A DNA stretch of 64,000 nucleotides from Alectoria sarmentosa (GCA_009733775.1 WOGZ01000087.1:1-64000); one strand, 5' to 3'; shown: positions 44,567 to 57,300, counted from the stretch's first letter. Notes: generated by a model not told the origin, from the sequence alone. Numbers and translations: made by a program.

Positions 44567-46023
44567 GAGAGCTGGATCTTTCCAGCAGTGTGTTGCAGGT
44601 GTCTGAGGTATGATTTGGACAGGAGTTATAAAAAATCTAGCAGCGACGCATTCTCCGTGCGTTTTCTTGGAAGTCAGCATGACTGCTAAGGGATCGCCGA
44701 CAGCACGATAGATAATAGGTCTTAGCTCCTCTCAATAGTATATATAGACTACTTCAATGAACAAATACACAACCGTCTTGTCGAACGGTCGAGCGACCAG
44801 AGGCAAGTTTCCCCGAGAAGGGGTCTGCTTTTAAAAGAGCAACAAGACAGGTCAGAAGACATGGTCTCATTCTCCAACGATTGTCATTAATTCGATTTGA
44901 TTATTCCTGCTAAAGTACTTTTATTCTTTGGAAGTTCTAGACGAGGCACCAGAGGCGTGGGGCAGGTTAGCGCCCGGAGCAGCGCTAGTCAGCCGGATGG
45001 TCCGAGTCCTCCTTCCGCTGATGTAATAAAGGAGTCTAATTAATAAGAAATGTTCGTTCCAACACAGAATACACCAATCACAATCATTACATCATGGCAA
45101 GTCTCCTCTTGCCGCTGCAAATGAAGCAGGCCTTTTCTTGGAATTTATTAGACCATATCATCATCGTTCTCTATTGTGGTGGGGGGGGAGGGGGGGGTTT
45201 ACACACACACTTACTCCCTGCAGCTTCTGTTCCAGCATCAAGGTGAAGAAGGAGGCAGCTCCTATCCTCTAAATATGGGCATCACCTGGCCATGGCCTTT
45301 TCCCTCCGAGATGAGTCGCCTTGTTAACTCACCTCCCGAGGTCGAGGAACACACTGGAATCGTGGCCTATGTTTCTGCCCATGGGCTGAGTGGGTAGGTA
45401 GACAGGTACTAGTACCGTACATAGAGTAGCAACAGTAATCACTCTAGTTCCCAGTCCCCACGGTAAGGAAAGTACTTTCAGCACATGCATGACACTTGCT
45501 TCCCGGGCGTCTATGCTCTATTCCTGGGGTCTAGCTTATCTACCAGCTCAAGTGCTCAACCTATCACATCTTTTCCAAAGCCTCCTCGAGTGCCCCTCAT
45601 CTAAAGTATCAAATCACCCTCTGGGTCTTGAGACGGTTTCTCAGGGCTTCGCGCCCGTGCTATTTGATTTTGCCCTGCTTTCCCCCGTTGCTGCATTCCA
45701 CTTGACCCTGCTTATTGCAACAAGCCCTTAGCCCATTGTGACACCACCTCCAATGTTCTAATTATGGCCTCCAGAGCTCGAGGCCCAGCGCTTGAAGAAA
45801 ACCCCCAGCGTATCCGCCCTCCTCACCTTTCCAAGTAGTACGCTTTGTCCCCTCTTGTCACACCTTCCTTTGCCCTTCAATCCCGCAACTCTCAACAGCT
45901 GCATCTTACTCCATACCATTCATTCATCATCCTCTTCACTTGATCCTCAAAAGGTACATTCAAATTGTGCTTTTCAAAGAAAAGCGCTCCAGAGATCTCA
46001 CCTCAGCCGCACCGTCGCTTAGC
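44567..46023. other. Intergenic with G-tract
   Basis: About 1.46 kb without a supportable gene. On the plus strand at 45178-45198 is a G-run broken by single T and A bases, able in principle to form a G-quadruplex, followed by ACACACACAC. The last 250 bp are pyrimidine-rich, as expected for the leader of the next gene. Frames up to 88 codons look random. Confidence 0.55.
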
Positions 46024-47729
46024 ATGTCGAACGTCCAACATCGAACTTACGATCCTGTATCTCCTATAGAATCTGGTCCGAAGCGGCCACTGCCGCAGCG
46101 AACCCTCACAGACGACAAGATCAAGAACAGTCAAGTCACTGTCCGTCCAAGGACGTCGTCAAGCTCTTCGTCCGGACTTTCGATCAAGACGCCCAGGACA
46201 GCGCGCTTTGGCGAAGCAACATCTGTCAACTCACCCATCGGTCCCAGCACAGCTGAGCGATTACCTTTCGCCAATCCTCCGCTTACCACTCGGCACCTCA
46301 TGCCCCAACTACAACCCTCCGACATGGGCTTCGGCTACATGGCCGACAATCAAGCCTCTAAACACTCATCTTATGCGGGTGTTGAAGTCCCACTGACCCC
46401 AAACTCACCCTTGAAGAGTGCCTTGAAGCCGCCTGGCACGCCTGGGCGACTTGCGAATCCTCTCAGCCCGACTTTCCAAGAGGAGCAAATCTTGGAGAAG
46501 CACGAGGATCATACAGAGAAGGAAAATGCAAAAGACTTGGTAAGAGAACATATGGCAGAAACGCTGGATTGAACACTGACCTCAATATCCAGAAAGTCAA
46601 AACCCGAGTCCGAATGGCCAAGATGTGTCTTCGGGTCACAAATTTTAGTTGCAGTCTCATTGTCTTATCTATGCTTTCAACTACTTTTACAATCTTCAAT
46701 ACCACTAAATCCCTACCTTTAAGGAGCAATCTCCCGGCTTGGGCTCCTAGTCAGAAGACTTGGCCGCAAATTACCCTACTGTGCATCTCGTGCCTGTCGC
46801 TAGCTTTCTCCCTTGGCATCTTCTACGCATACTGGCGAGGTGGTCACAAGCGAGCACAGAAAGCCGCCGTCTATTACACCGTCTTCTCTATCGCTTTCTT
46901 CACGTTCAGTATAGTCATGTGGGCTATCGGCGCTGCAATATTGAATCAAAGCAAGAAGAACGGGGGCGGTAAGGACATGTGGGGATGGTCTTGCAAGGAT
47001 GGCAAGCGGAGGGATCTGTTTCAACAAGACGTCGATTATGCTTTGATATGCAGACTTCAGGTACGGAGCTCGTTGCCTGATAAGGAATTCCACCATGCTG
47101 ACTGACGCCTTTAGAATTGGTCGCTTCTTTGCGCTTTCATCGAGATCATTGTCGAAGTTCTCACCATCAGCATATACGCCATTGTCTTTTACCGCTTCCA
47201 CTCCAAGCGCAGGCTCGCCAAATCAATGGATCTGCGCGATAAAGCTCGCTCTGATCTTTATCTTGCCCAACTCAGGAGTCAATCTGCGCCCAACACCCCT
47301 GGCTTCCAGAAGACCCCCATGACTTCCACATTTCCTGCGCACATTCATGACGATCCCATCGATGCGGCCGAGAATGGCGAATATTACAACGAATCCACCC
47401 AGTTTGCTTCGAAACACCACTCATTCTCCCAACCGAAGCCATTCACTCTACAGCCGCCCCCAATCAAGGTTCACTCTGCCACTCCTGCTATGTCACAGGA
47501 AGGTTTCGAGTCAGTGCCTCAGGTCCAGGAGCATGTCCCGGCAGCGCCAGGCGAGCAGACCTACGATGCAGTGCCCATCCCAGGAGAGTACGCGAGCCCC
47601 CTTCAAAGTCCGGGCTACCAACCACATAGCATGAATTTTGGGAGCGAGCCGGGGCAAGCTTACACGACCGAGGGTCGGGTAGAGAGCCCACCTACCAGTC
47701 CTCGGTTGCAGCACAGTAATCTACGATAG
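46024..47729 (+). CDS. Four-TM membrane protein, HAM-8-like
   Basis: Exons 46024-46539, 46593-47060 and 47115-47729 (introns 53 and 54 nt) give 532 residues. The N-terminal 170 residues are disordered, with many SP/TP sites (PLTPNSPLKSALKPPGTPG). Four hydrophobic spans follow: about 186-207 (FSCSLIVLSMLSTTFTIF), 232-253 (ITLLCISCLSLAFSLGIFYA), 266-288 (YTVFSIAFFTFSIVMWAIG) and 331-354 (LCAFIEIIVEVLTISIYAIV). Between spans 3 and 4 is a conserved loop, GGGKDMWGWSCKDGKRR. After span 4 come SDLYLAQLRSQSAPNTPG and a Pro/Gln-rich tail. I recognise the pattern as the protein called hyphal anastomosis-8 in Sordariomycetes and Leotiomycetes, needed for cell fusion in Neurospora. That identification is from memory. 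The start is the first ATG of the open frame. Confidence 0.8.
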
Positions 47730-48102
47730 ATTTTCATAAAGAGCAGTAGGCAGGAGTATTGGGGATCTCTCTTCATCAGCATTTATACCAATTTCTTTCA
47801 TATATTTGAGATGGTGTTTGGGTGGGGAAGTCCGTGGATTTTGTAAATCGGCCGGAGACAGTTCACCACATATTACCCATATCCTCTTGAGTGGATATGC
47901 TTGATGCTACAAATGAAAAGAACGTGATAGAGTTTTGACAGCGCGTATTCATGTAGAATCTCAATCCAGTGACATGTGCACGAGAGTGCTAGCATACAGG
48001 CATTGGCAGGAGTCTGAGTTCATTCCGATCTAAAACCTCGCAACCAGCAAACTTTCTGCGTTACTACTTCCTCAACACACATTTATCGCTGCCTTTTTCC
48101 AC
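47730..48102. other. Short intergenic, nothing seen
   Basis: About 370 bp holding the presumed 3' region of the HAM-8-like gene and the promoter of the small membrane protein. No motif is recognised. Confidence 0.6.
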
Positions 48103-48360
48103 ATGTCCACTCAAGCCTTTTCAACAGAAATCAACACTCTCAGAAGGTTCAAAGATTCAATTACGCTAGACGCGGTCCACACGAGAGCAGCTCTCCCCTG
48201 CCGCAGAACTTACGTCTCGCGCCCAAACCCCAATCAAACCCTCAAGGTCTGGCCATTCGTCTTCATCTTCATCGCCGGAACAGGAGCCTACGTTTACATG
48301 GTCAAGAACCGCGCCAGCGAGCCCCAAAAGCCCCGTGGCCCCTCTGTGACACCCAAATAG
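48103..48360 (+). CDS. Small one-TM protein or URA6 5' exon
   Basis: An 85-codon frame with one membrane span near residues 49-65 (VWPFVFIFIAGTGAYVYMV) preceded by an Arg-rich, acid-poor N-terminus (AALPCRRTYVSRPNPNQ). This composition suits a mitochondrial presequence with an inner-membrane anchor. Its stop lies only 24 bp before the URA6 start codon. Either it is a separate small mitochondrial protein, or it is the first exon of a membrane-anchored URA6 form. Removing 48301-48381 (GTCAAG..TTGCAG, 81 nt) or 48346-48381 (36 nt) would join it in frame to the kinase. I recall similar N-terminal extensions on annotated fungal UMP kinases but cannot verify that here. Confidence 0.6.
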   Translation: MSTQAFSTEINTLRRFKDSITLDAVHTRAALPCRRTYVSRPNPNQTLKVWPFVFIFIAGTGAYVYMVKNRASEPQKPRGPSVTPK

Positions 48361-48384
48361 ATTTAGCATTCGCATTTGCAGACC

Positions 48385-49108
48385 ATGGCACCCACCTCAC
48401 CCCGCCTCTCGGGCCCCGAAAAGTCGACGCCCACTTTCTCGCCCGACAAAACGTCCGTAATCTACGTCTTGGGTGGCCCAGGTGCCGGTAAAGGGACTCA
48501 ATGTGCTAATTTGGTTCGAGACTATGGCTTCACACATCTTTCTGCCGGAGATCTGCTACGGGCGGAACAAGACAGGGCGGGCAGCGAGTTCGGAAGGATG
48601 ATCAAGGACTATATTGCCGAAGGGAAAATTGTGCCGATGGAGGTGACTGTGCAATTGTTGGAAAATGCTATGATGGATCAGGAAAAGGGAAGGGGACGAT
48701 TCCTGATCGACGGTGCGTATACACTTTAGACATTGCGTTGAGTCTACATGATGTGACGAAGGAGCGACAGCTTATCAACGCACAGGGTTCCCCCGCAAAA
48801 TGGATCAAGCCATCCGCTTTGAAGAAGCCGTCTGCCCCTCGAAATTTATCCTCTTTTTCGACTGCCCCGAAGACGTCATGACCGAGCGTCTCATCAACCG
48901 GGGAAAGACCAGTGGCCGCGCTGACGATAATGCCGAGAGCATCAAGAAGCGATTCAAGACGTTTGTGGAGACGAGCATGCCGGTTGTGGACTACTTCGAG
49001 AAGGAAGACAAGGTGGTGAAGATCAAGGCAGTGAAAAGTCCGGGTGAGATATACGAGGAAGTGAAGAAGAGGATGGGAGAGAGAGGCTTCGAGATGGCTA
49101 AGAAATAG
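48385..49108 (+). CDS. URA6: UMP/CMP kinase (uridylate kinase)
   Basis: Phosphorylates UMP (and AMP/CMP) to the diphosphate for pyrimidine nucleotide supply. Exons 48385-48712 and 48786-49108 with a 73-nt intron (GTGCGT..CACAG) give 216 residues. The P-loop is VLGGPGAGKGTQC at about residue 28-40. The NMP-binding segment includes HLSAGDLLRAEQ and GKIVPMEVTVQLLENAM. The junction restores FLIDG/FPRKMDQA, the adenylate-kinase-family signature. A short lid (RLINRGKTSGRADDNAESIKKR) and a C-terminal KKRMGERGFEMAKK complete it. The ATG at 48385 sits in a strong context (ACCATGGC) and gives a protein close to the 204 residues of yeast Ura6. A longer spliced form with the upstream membrane-anchor exon is possible. 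Confidence 0.93.
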
Positions 49109-50236
49109 AGAAATCTGGTCGAGAAGGAAGGAGAGCTCGGTGTCAGGCTCCATCTGTGCTCCTGTCTCCTAGCTGCTTCGATGCGTGTTCCTAGTATCGG
49201 CCAACGCTGTGGTCATAAACTGTCTAACGAAACGTTGAAGCATTATTGTCGGATAAACGAGCATCTTTTCGGTGCTCGGTGCCGCTCTTTTGGCCTCTGC
49301 TCATAATGGAAGGCTTGTCTATGGAAGTCCAGTAAGTACTTCAACCTTGAGCCATTGAAGACGTGATCTTTTTATCTGTTGACGCATACGTCTGCCCAGA
49401 ACAGTTCCAATAGTCCGCCCCAAGCATGATGCAGGCTGCCTCTGAGGAGAAGGTCCACGTTGTTTGATCATGGCTTAGCATCGATAAATCTCGGCGTTTT
49501 ACTATTCATCAGCAGCACTTATGATGTAGGTATCCAGCAGACTTTATCCCTGGACTCACCACATATCTAGTGTTTTTCTAAAAAGGAATAACGAGCTCCC
49601 ATTCTATAGAGTTTAACAATAAGAAGAAGCAAGGTGGCTCTATCCATTGAAAATTTTGCCTTGCTTCTATTGACAATTGAAAAATGATCGAGTCGGCCAA
49701 AGTGAGGTCTTCTTTCCTATTGTTCCCTCACGCTTACACGCCAAGGAGATCTTCCCTTCACTGCTTTACTCAAACCCTTCACCTCTCATCTTCTCCCTCC
49801 TCCCCCCTCTATCCTACACAAGTCTCCTTTCTACAATTGAATACCTTGAACCTTCCACTTTCAAAGGCGGCATGCTATGAGCATCAGTCTTTACAGTGAC
49901 TAGCGAAAACAGTAATTGCTGTCCGTTCACACTATTAAATCACTTGTCTGGCGGTCCTTCCGATTTGCCAGCCTTCAGAAACGACTCCTCGAAACAGACC
50001 ACAAGAACACCCTCTCATCCATAAGTGCAGGCGACTGCAACCTCGGATCGTGGAGCATCCATTACGTCGGGCCTACTATCACCCCACCAACTGCTTCACA
50101 CTCTCGTCATCTTTCCTCACTCAGCCTCCAATCTTTCACTGCTTAAACAATTTCAACTAAATCTGCACCAGTTGCATCCTACTCTTCGACGTGACGCTTC
50201 TGCTTCCTGAAAAAGCTGTCACTGGCCGCACGTGTC
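49109..50236. other. Intergenic, nothing seen
   Basis: About 1.1 kb between two plus-strand genes. The part from about 49720 to 50230 is pyrimidine-rich with short frames only, probably promoter and leader of the 2EXR-like gene. No RNA gene or repeat is recognised. Confidence 0.55.
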
Positions 50237-51472
50237 ATGGCAAAAAAGAAGTCAACGCCAGCTCGGGCTCCTAAAAAGGGCTTGCTGGGTAAGAAGACTA
50301 ACATCGACAAATTGATCGAAGAGGCAAACAAGAAGAAGCCCCTTTCTGGCACCAAGCTGCCACCCGGCACGGCGAGCGTCCGCCTTCCATCGCTGCAGCC
50401 GACCAGCCAAGGCAATCCACGTCGGCCAAGCCAAATGCATCGTCGACAACCCAAGAAGGTTGTCCCAGGCCTGATTCAAGATCAGAAATCCGTTTCCTCG
50501 GGATCAGATGGTCTACATCGTCCAGGGAAACCACTCGTATGTCTACCTTGTGAGCCCAATACGAAACGTTCGCTGAGATATGCGCCGAAGGGCCATTTCC
50601 CGTTCCTCGAACTTCCTGGAGAGCTGAGAAACAAGATCTACGATTACGCCATCGTAAAGCAGTACTATGAGATAGAATGGGTTGACAACAACCAAAAGAA
50701 CAAAAGCCTGACATATCGGCTTCCTAGGTTAGGTAGGGCATATGGACCCCACCTTGAATCAGGTGCTGCCAGACGCCGTCGTCAGTTTGACTACTCCCGG
50801 CGTGTGCCTAGTCAGAAACAACTGGCAGAGGGTTCCATTTTCCCTGGGCCCGCTGCTCTCCTTGTCGTCTGCAGTAGAATGCACAAGGAAGCATGCTCAG
50901 TGTTCTACTCTAAGTCGACCTTTACCTTCCATGGTCTGGGCGCTCTTCGCCAATTCTTGAATTACCTCTCCCCGATCGCGACAGAATCCTTGACCCGACT
51001 TGCAATCAAATACCGTGCCTACGGCGAACCGAATCGCACTGAAGATCAAATATGGAAAGCCAAGCACGACCGGCTATGGGAAGACTTGTGCTGGCGCATC
51101 GCAGACCGGTGCAGTTCATTGACTCGTCTCTCGCTCGATCTCACCTTAAACAAGTCACCCCTTTGGTTCGCACCTTTCGATCTCGCGGACAAAGCAGGGA
51201 TTGGCGCCCAGTGGATCAAACCCTTATGGGCCTTTCAAGATGTGGGAATTCAACGGTGCTGGGTGCGCCTGCACTGCTTGAGCAAAGACAGCTCCATTCT
51301 AGAGGTTGAGAGTTGGAAGGTGAGAAAGGAGATTCTCGGAGCTTCATGGAATGAAAAGGCGGAGGCGCAACGTGATGCTTACGGGTTCGAAAAGCGCCAC
51401 AGTGGCGCAAAGGAGGCCAAGAAAGGCATGGTGCTCAGACTTCGGATTGATGGAGGCCTGGAAGGTGCTTGA
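50237..51472 (+). CDS. 2EXR/F-box-like domain protein
   Basis: Single exon, 411 residues. The N-terminal 110 residues are very basic (MAKKKSTPARAPKKGLLGKK) and probably nuclear or disordered. At about residue 120-140 is FPFLELPGELRNKIYDYAI, matching the 2EXR/F-box-like motif (F.FL.LP.ELR.KIY) found in many lineage-expanded fungal proteins. Downstream are LLVVCSRMHKEACSVFYSKS and TFTFHGLGALRQFLNYL, the usual continuation (return to a parent, then a named edge strand), and a leucine-rich SSLTRLSLDLTL. The C-terminus is charged (WNEKAEAQRDAYGFEKRHSG). The family is expanded in filamentous fungi and generally lacks a known function. The start is the first ATG (GTGTCATGG). Confidence 0.85.
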   Translation: MAKKKSTPARAPKKGLLGKKTNIDKLIEEANKKKPLSGTKLPPGTASVRLPSLQPTSQGNPRRPSQMHRRQPKKVVPGLIQDQKSVSSGSDGLHRPGKPLVCLPCEPNTKRSLRYAPKGHFPFLELPGELRNKIYDYAIVKQYYEIEWVDNNQKNKSLTYRLPRLGRAYGPHLESGAARRRRQFDYSRRVPSQKQLAEGSIFPGPAALLVVCSRMHKEACSVFYSKSTFTFHGLGALRQFLNYLSPIATESLTRLAIKYRAYGEPNRTEDQIWKAKHDRLWEDLCWRIADRCSSLTRLSLDLTLNKSPLWFAPFDLADKAGIGAQWIKPLWAFQDVGIQRCWVRLHCLSKDSSILEVESWKVRKEILGASWNEKAEAQRDAYGFEKRHSGAKEAKKGMVLRLRIDGGLEGA

Positions 51473-54383
51473 GGGGGAAAGGAGATAGGATGTTATGGTC
51501 ATGGACGGTAGATTTTCTTTCCTTGAGGGCTTAGAATGCGGTTCGGTACGAAAAGTTTATCGGTTTGTTCCAAGGTCTCTGTTCCAAGGCCTCTGTTCTT
51601 CCGGACGCTGTCGGCAGGACAATCTAATGGAATTATCTCAATCGGAGGCCAGAAGGGTAGTATTTTGGCTGGTTGGACAGGTCACACAACTCCTTTGCTC
51701 TCTTTGCTCAGCAGCAAGCACAAAGTCAATTGACATGGAAATTTACTATCATGCATCATTACATAGATGTCTCTATCCAATAAAAGCGGTCCTTCTTCGG
51801 AATCTGTGATCATCAATTGTTTTCCCTGCCGACTCTGCCATGGAGTGCCTTTACATGGTGAGCATCTTGACAAAGCCCGGTTTACAGACGGTGGTGGCCT
51901 ATGAACACAGTGGTAGCAGACTGGTAGATGACGACTGTCAGCCACGTCATTCAGCACGTTTCTCGTCAAAACATCTCCGGGGAGGACTTCATAGGAGACC
52001 GTTGCATGGTACACCACTGCTATGTACATTCTCCCACTCACCACCTCCCTCCATGACGTCCAATCAAATACACTGCGAAAGCGCGAGACGGACTCCAATA
52101 CGCCAAGAACCTGGACCACTGCTGGTGGGAATCTGGAAACGAAGATGAGGGGTATCCGAAGTGAACATATAAGGATTTATAATGATGATATGGAAACATC
52201 GTCAAAGAGACCCAAACGCCGTCTTCCACGTGGTCAAGACTCGACTTCTGAGATTGTCGACGAAGGCCTCCGTTCATTCTGCTTCTCTATTGACTGCCGT
52301 GTCTTGGTCTTGTCCTACTCTGTAGTCTCTTCATGCTGGAAGCTTATGCCATTCAGATTGTGCCTTGATCCGATCTGATAGTCTTGGGGGATCATTTCCA
52401 GCAAGTCACCGCTTGCTTCTGTAATCATTCTACGGATTTCGAGTCCCGACGCTTTTCTTTAGATGATGGCTGTGGTTGATGGGAATCCATAGTCGGAATC
52501 GGTTGGCGTGGGTTTGACTGGCGTCTCCAAGGGTATATTTGCGACTCCGTATAGACATAAATCAGCGATGATTTGTCAAGATGGAGCAAAGTCACTCACT
52601 TGCTGACTTTGTCTCCTCTTTGCAGCTCCCACCAGGGAAGATGTAAACCCCACAGTATTTTTGTAATCGATAGATCAGTCCGTTATGGAAACCGTCCTCT
52701 CTTGTAGATGAACAACATTCAACATGCATTCTTTGGCGTAGACATTTAGGCCCCATGACTCGATTCGAGCCTGGCGATTATATCACGTAGTCGGCTCTAG
52801 TGAGTACGGATTTTCCAGTTCTGCTGCCGACAAAGTTGAACCATTTCTCGTAAAAGACAGTTGTCTCTTCGAGAGGCCTCGCCTTTTTCTCTCAGATCTC
52901 AACACGGTCGCGCCAGATGGTGATATTCGTAGCGAAGGAGATTCTCGACATATCTGTCGGAACGATGACGGGAGAACTCTCGCGTGGTGGTCGGGTGATG
53001 CCTAGATCGCCTGGGAGAGTGCTGAGCGATGGAGAATTGGAGGCGGGCAGGGTGGGAAAAGAAAGGCTTGTCGTGACTTGCTATCCACCTCAACATATTC
53101 ATTGCCGTACCAAATGTACGATGCGCACTCGACCGCAACGCTTGCGCCTTGCATTGTCTCGCATTTCCTAAGCGTAGAGAGTCCCATCCGCTCTATCCCA
53201 TTGTTCTGATTTAACGTATGGCGAGCTTAGTGCCATAGCGAGGAGCGACTCTCCCAACGCATCTTGCCATGCGATCTCTAGGGCATCTCAGTGCCCATCT
53301 TCGAAGGTCGCTTTACGTTGGGGCCGGTACAAAGATTTGCAGGGGTGGATGCCTTGCGCGTGTAAAATCAGGTGGGAGAGTGATATTCGAAGGAAGTCCG
53401 GGATCCAGGAGAGAAGGTGGGGAGATGGGTGTGGAGGAGGTAAGAAGCTGGCATGATTGGCGATTGGAAACTTTCCCTAGCAAGGGCGACTCGGATCTTT
53501 GGGGAAATGGACAGTATGTGTGGATCGACGGAGAAGGCTGGATTCAGCTGTAGAACACTTTGCGAAGGCGAACATGACAGCAGGCTGAGGAGAAAGGCGA
53601 AGCTTGTTAAGATGTGTGGATGTGTGGACGTGTGGATGACGAGTATAATGTAGAAGACGGCGGGAATGAAAAGGCACAGGGATCAGAGGAGCAGAGAAGA
53701 TGCTCTGCTGGTGCTGCACATCTATCAATCAATCAATCAATCAATCATCGTGCACAAAGAAGGAGAGAAGCCGCCTGACCAGACTCCAGGTAAAGCACGC
53801 CGAGGCACACGAGGGTTGTGGCCTGTCATCCCTACTCCCTGTCGCCCATTCCTTGCATTATGTTGTATGGATCAAGGCGACAGCCACAAAAACACTGCCT
53901 CAATCGCCACCATCATCATTGGACAATCCCTCCATCTCATCATCAACCTCTCACCAGCGAGGCCCCTCAACCTCGCCTTATCCATCATCAACAACAACAC
54001 AACAACACAACCATAACCCGCGTCATCTTCACCTCATCCTCTCGTCCACCATTTCAAAGCAAGAACCCAATCGTCTCCACTCATTTCCAGCTTGCAGTCC
54101 CCATGGATTTGCCCTCGGATGAATCGTTGAATCCAGTACACCTCGCAGATGCAATTGAACGTATCTCCCAACATCACTAACAGTCTGCAAAGGTAATTAT
54201 CCTCCTCGTTTCGATAAGAATGGGAATATGAGGGGCCGCTAGTGGCCCTGCCACGATTGAGATATAGCTGAGGGACCACCTCTACCATTTCTCCTGCTGT
54301 CTAGCAGTTCGCTTTCATACCTTAGTAACAATGCGATGCACTATACAAAGGTATCATCCATCCCCATCTCCTACCTATCATGC
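51473..54383. other. Long gap, no convincing gene
   Basis: Almost 3 kb between the 3' ends of the convergent 2EXR-like and kinesin genes. All frames are below 145 codons, overlap one another and show no family pattern. A TCAA microsatellite lies at 53724-53747. The stretch at about 53860-54060 is rich in CATCA/CAACA. An unrecognised multi-exon or non-coding RNA gene could hide here, but I cannot support one. Confidence 0.5.
53724..53747. repeat. ATCA microsatellite
   Basis: Six head-to-tail ATCA units in non-coding DNA, flanked by unrelated sequence. A simple slippage repeat. Confidence 0.85.
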
Positions 54384-57300
54384 TCAGCCATTCGCCTTCT
54401 CCACGCCGCTAGCTAGGGCGCCTACACTTGCTACCGCACTCAAGCTCTCCTTTCTCCTCTCTTGCAGAGGTCGCACCATCCCATTGGTCCCTATGACCAA
54501 CCCCCCGGTCTGGACTCGATCGTTAATCATGCTATCGAGAATCTTTGTCATCTCGTCTATACTCTTTCTCTTCATCTCTTTTTCCTTCTCCATTTCCGTT
54601 TCCTTGTACTGTATCGGGCTGCTAGGTGAGAGCAACTGTACCGGACTAACGGGGGAGGTAAATGAAACCCCACTGTTACCACTACCACCGCTATCTTTGC
54701 TATCATTGCTCTGATGGTGGCTTTCCTTGCGGATCCCTGGAGACAGAGGCTCAGATGCGAAGTCTGCAGTATCACGATGGCGAGCGGCAGATCGAAGGGC
54801 GTTGACCATCCGATCTTTGTCGTCCAGTCGCGCACGCAAGTCGGCAATTTCCGCGTCTTTTTCTCGTAAGATTTCCATTGCGCTGACATGTTCTTCGACT
54901 CTGCCAATTTTCTTCTGCGAGCTTGGCGAACCCAGCGCGGATGATTTGGATTGACTCGATCGTCGAGCTTGCAGCAAACGCTTTTCCAACGTTGAAATGT
55001 ACCTCTTCTTGTCGGCCAGGTCTGCTTGGAGGGCGCGGATATGTGCTTTCGATGTCGCAGTACCATCTCCAAACTCGCCTGCCGAATCTTCTTCGTTACC
55101 CAGCGAAGATACGGGCGAGTACTGCTCGTCACTTCCTTTCCCAGCTGCTGTGACGGTGGAGCCAGCGGATACTGTCCGTTGCAGCGATGGTGTAGCTCCT
55201 CCGAGCGTTGAATGACTTCCTGAAGACCGCAGAGACCGCAAGGTTTTTATGGAAGATTCGTTCCTCTGGGTCGTGGAAAGGGATGGGTGCATGCTCATGG
55301 ATGACATCTTGCCATTTGTATTGACGCCGGATGACTTGGAAGACAATATCAAGCGATTGAGATGCTCGATACGGTCGTTCAAAGCCGTTCTTGCAAGTTG
55401 CATCTCCAGCATCTGCTCTTCGCGTCTCTGTTCTGCTTCTTTCTCAAACTGCTTCTCCTCAAAATCGAATGGTCTTTCCTCTCTTCCCTCCTGGGTCCTT
55501 TTGTGGCTGTCGAGTTCATTCCGCAAGCTCTGTATTTCCATTCGATATCGCTCAAGGAGAACCCTGCTTCCTGCATCCGTACCGCTGCCAAGAGCTTCCT
55601 CCGCTTTCTTTGCATGGCTCACTATGTTGTTTTTCGCCCTCGCTGCAAACTTCAGGGTGTTCAAGTTTTCACCAGTATGTCCATTGGCTGTGGCCACACT
55701 CCCGAATGACCCGAGCTGAATCGTGCAGAGAATGCTGACCAATGAATTTCCTGACAAGGCTGGCTGCAGCAGTCGAGTAAGTTTGCTGTCTCGATATGGC
55801 AAATGCTTGCCCTCTTTGTCTGTTGAAGTGCCGTTGGAGTCTTTCTCGCCCGAAAGCCTTGCAATGACGGTGCCGAGAGTCAGCAAACTTTTGTTGATGT
55901 GGGCACCCTCAGTTCTTCGCTCCTTGTTTTCTGCTGCCCTCTCGGAACCAGCCAAATCAATCATGCTCAACGTGGATACCCGAACGCCTCCAGGCATAAG
56001 AGGGGCTCGTTTTTCTTTCAGCTCTTTTCCACCGTACGGCGCACGCTCCCGACTCTCAACAACAATTTGAACAACAGCATGACTACGGGAGCTTTGAGCA
56101 TTGTATTGGGTGCTTCTAGTCCTCCTAGACTGGTCGCCTCGAGCAATGACTCGAAGCAACTGAGTTGGACTTTGTACGATTTCTTCTTTCAATGGACTGG
56201 CAAAGACTCCTCGTTTTGGGTCCTCACGAAGTTTGATCTCTTCTGGCTGTGGCGACCCTGGTCCAATGCCGGCTTCCAAAGGCGGCTTCAACAAATCATG
56301 TATTCTCTCGTTATAAATTTCCAAGTAGCTGACTCGTAGTAAGAATTCGCGATGTGGTGTTTCGCGAATGAAAGAAAATATGTCGGTTATAGCCAGCGGG
56401 ATCACCCCTGGTGATGTTGCCGTTCCTTGCATGGAGAAGGTTTTGCCAGTCCCCGTCATGCCGTAAGCAAACACTGTTCCGTGGTAGCCCTCCATCACAC
56501 GGCGTACAAGCCGTTTCGCTGACGCATCGTAAACCTTGTGATTTTGATCGTAAGGTGCGAACACATTATCTACCTCGACGTAAGTAGCGGTCTCGGAGAC
56601 TATCGACTAACCGAACAAGTGGTCTTCAGGTACAGTGTGACGACTGATCTCAGCTCCGAAGCTGGTGGTTGCCAGTGCGCTCTTGGGAAGGCACTGCACA
56701 AGAAGTTTGGATTTGGAGTGGTGTAATGAAAGTCCCCCGGCTTACCATAGTAATAATCCCCACCCTCTCTTCCCCTGTAGGCTACGAGAGACTGCCGGCT
56801 ATCCACCATCCAATCCTTGCCAGACGACTTGTCCGCACCTGCATCTGGTCGTACGCGCACGCTGACAATCACATTGCCCTTTCCCTCCTGTTCTCTTCGA
56901 CCAGAATCCTTTTTCTTGCTTCCATCCTTTTTGCTGACATGTCCTTCTTCCCTGGCCCTCTTGTCGTCTGTGTCTTCGAACGTTGTCGCTGAAGTAGAGT
57001 AAGACCCTTGAGCAGAAGAACTTCGGCTGTGTGGCGGCGACCGCAGACTGGCGAGATCATTCGACACTCTAGTCCCCGAAGTACCGAATATTGCTTTACC
57101 ATCCCCAGTCCCGTTCAAAAAAGTAGGGGTTGGGCCTCCACTGTACATTTGACCAAGTTCATCTGTTGACGCTTTTATTTTAAGTCTTTTGGCTCTCAAG
57201 CTACCGGCGCGTGTATTACTTCCGTCTTTGCTTTGCGCGGTCGCTTCGGATATCAAGGAATGGGTGGCCGTCGAGTATTTGCTGTCGAGACCGGGTCTCC

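Noticed and set aside
51495..54180. Several 60-145-codon frames between the 2EXR-like and kinesin genes
   Set aside because: They overlap in many frames, have no motif or conserved pattern, and partly run through a microsatellite.
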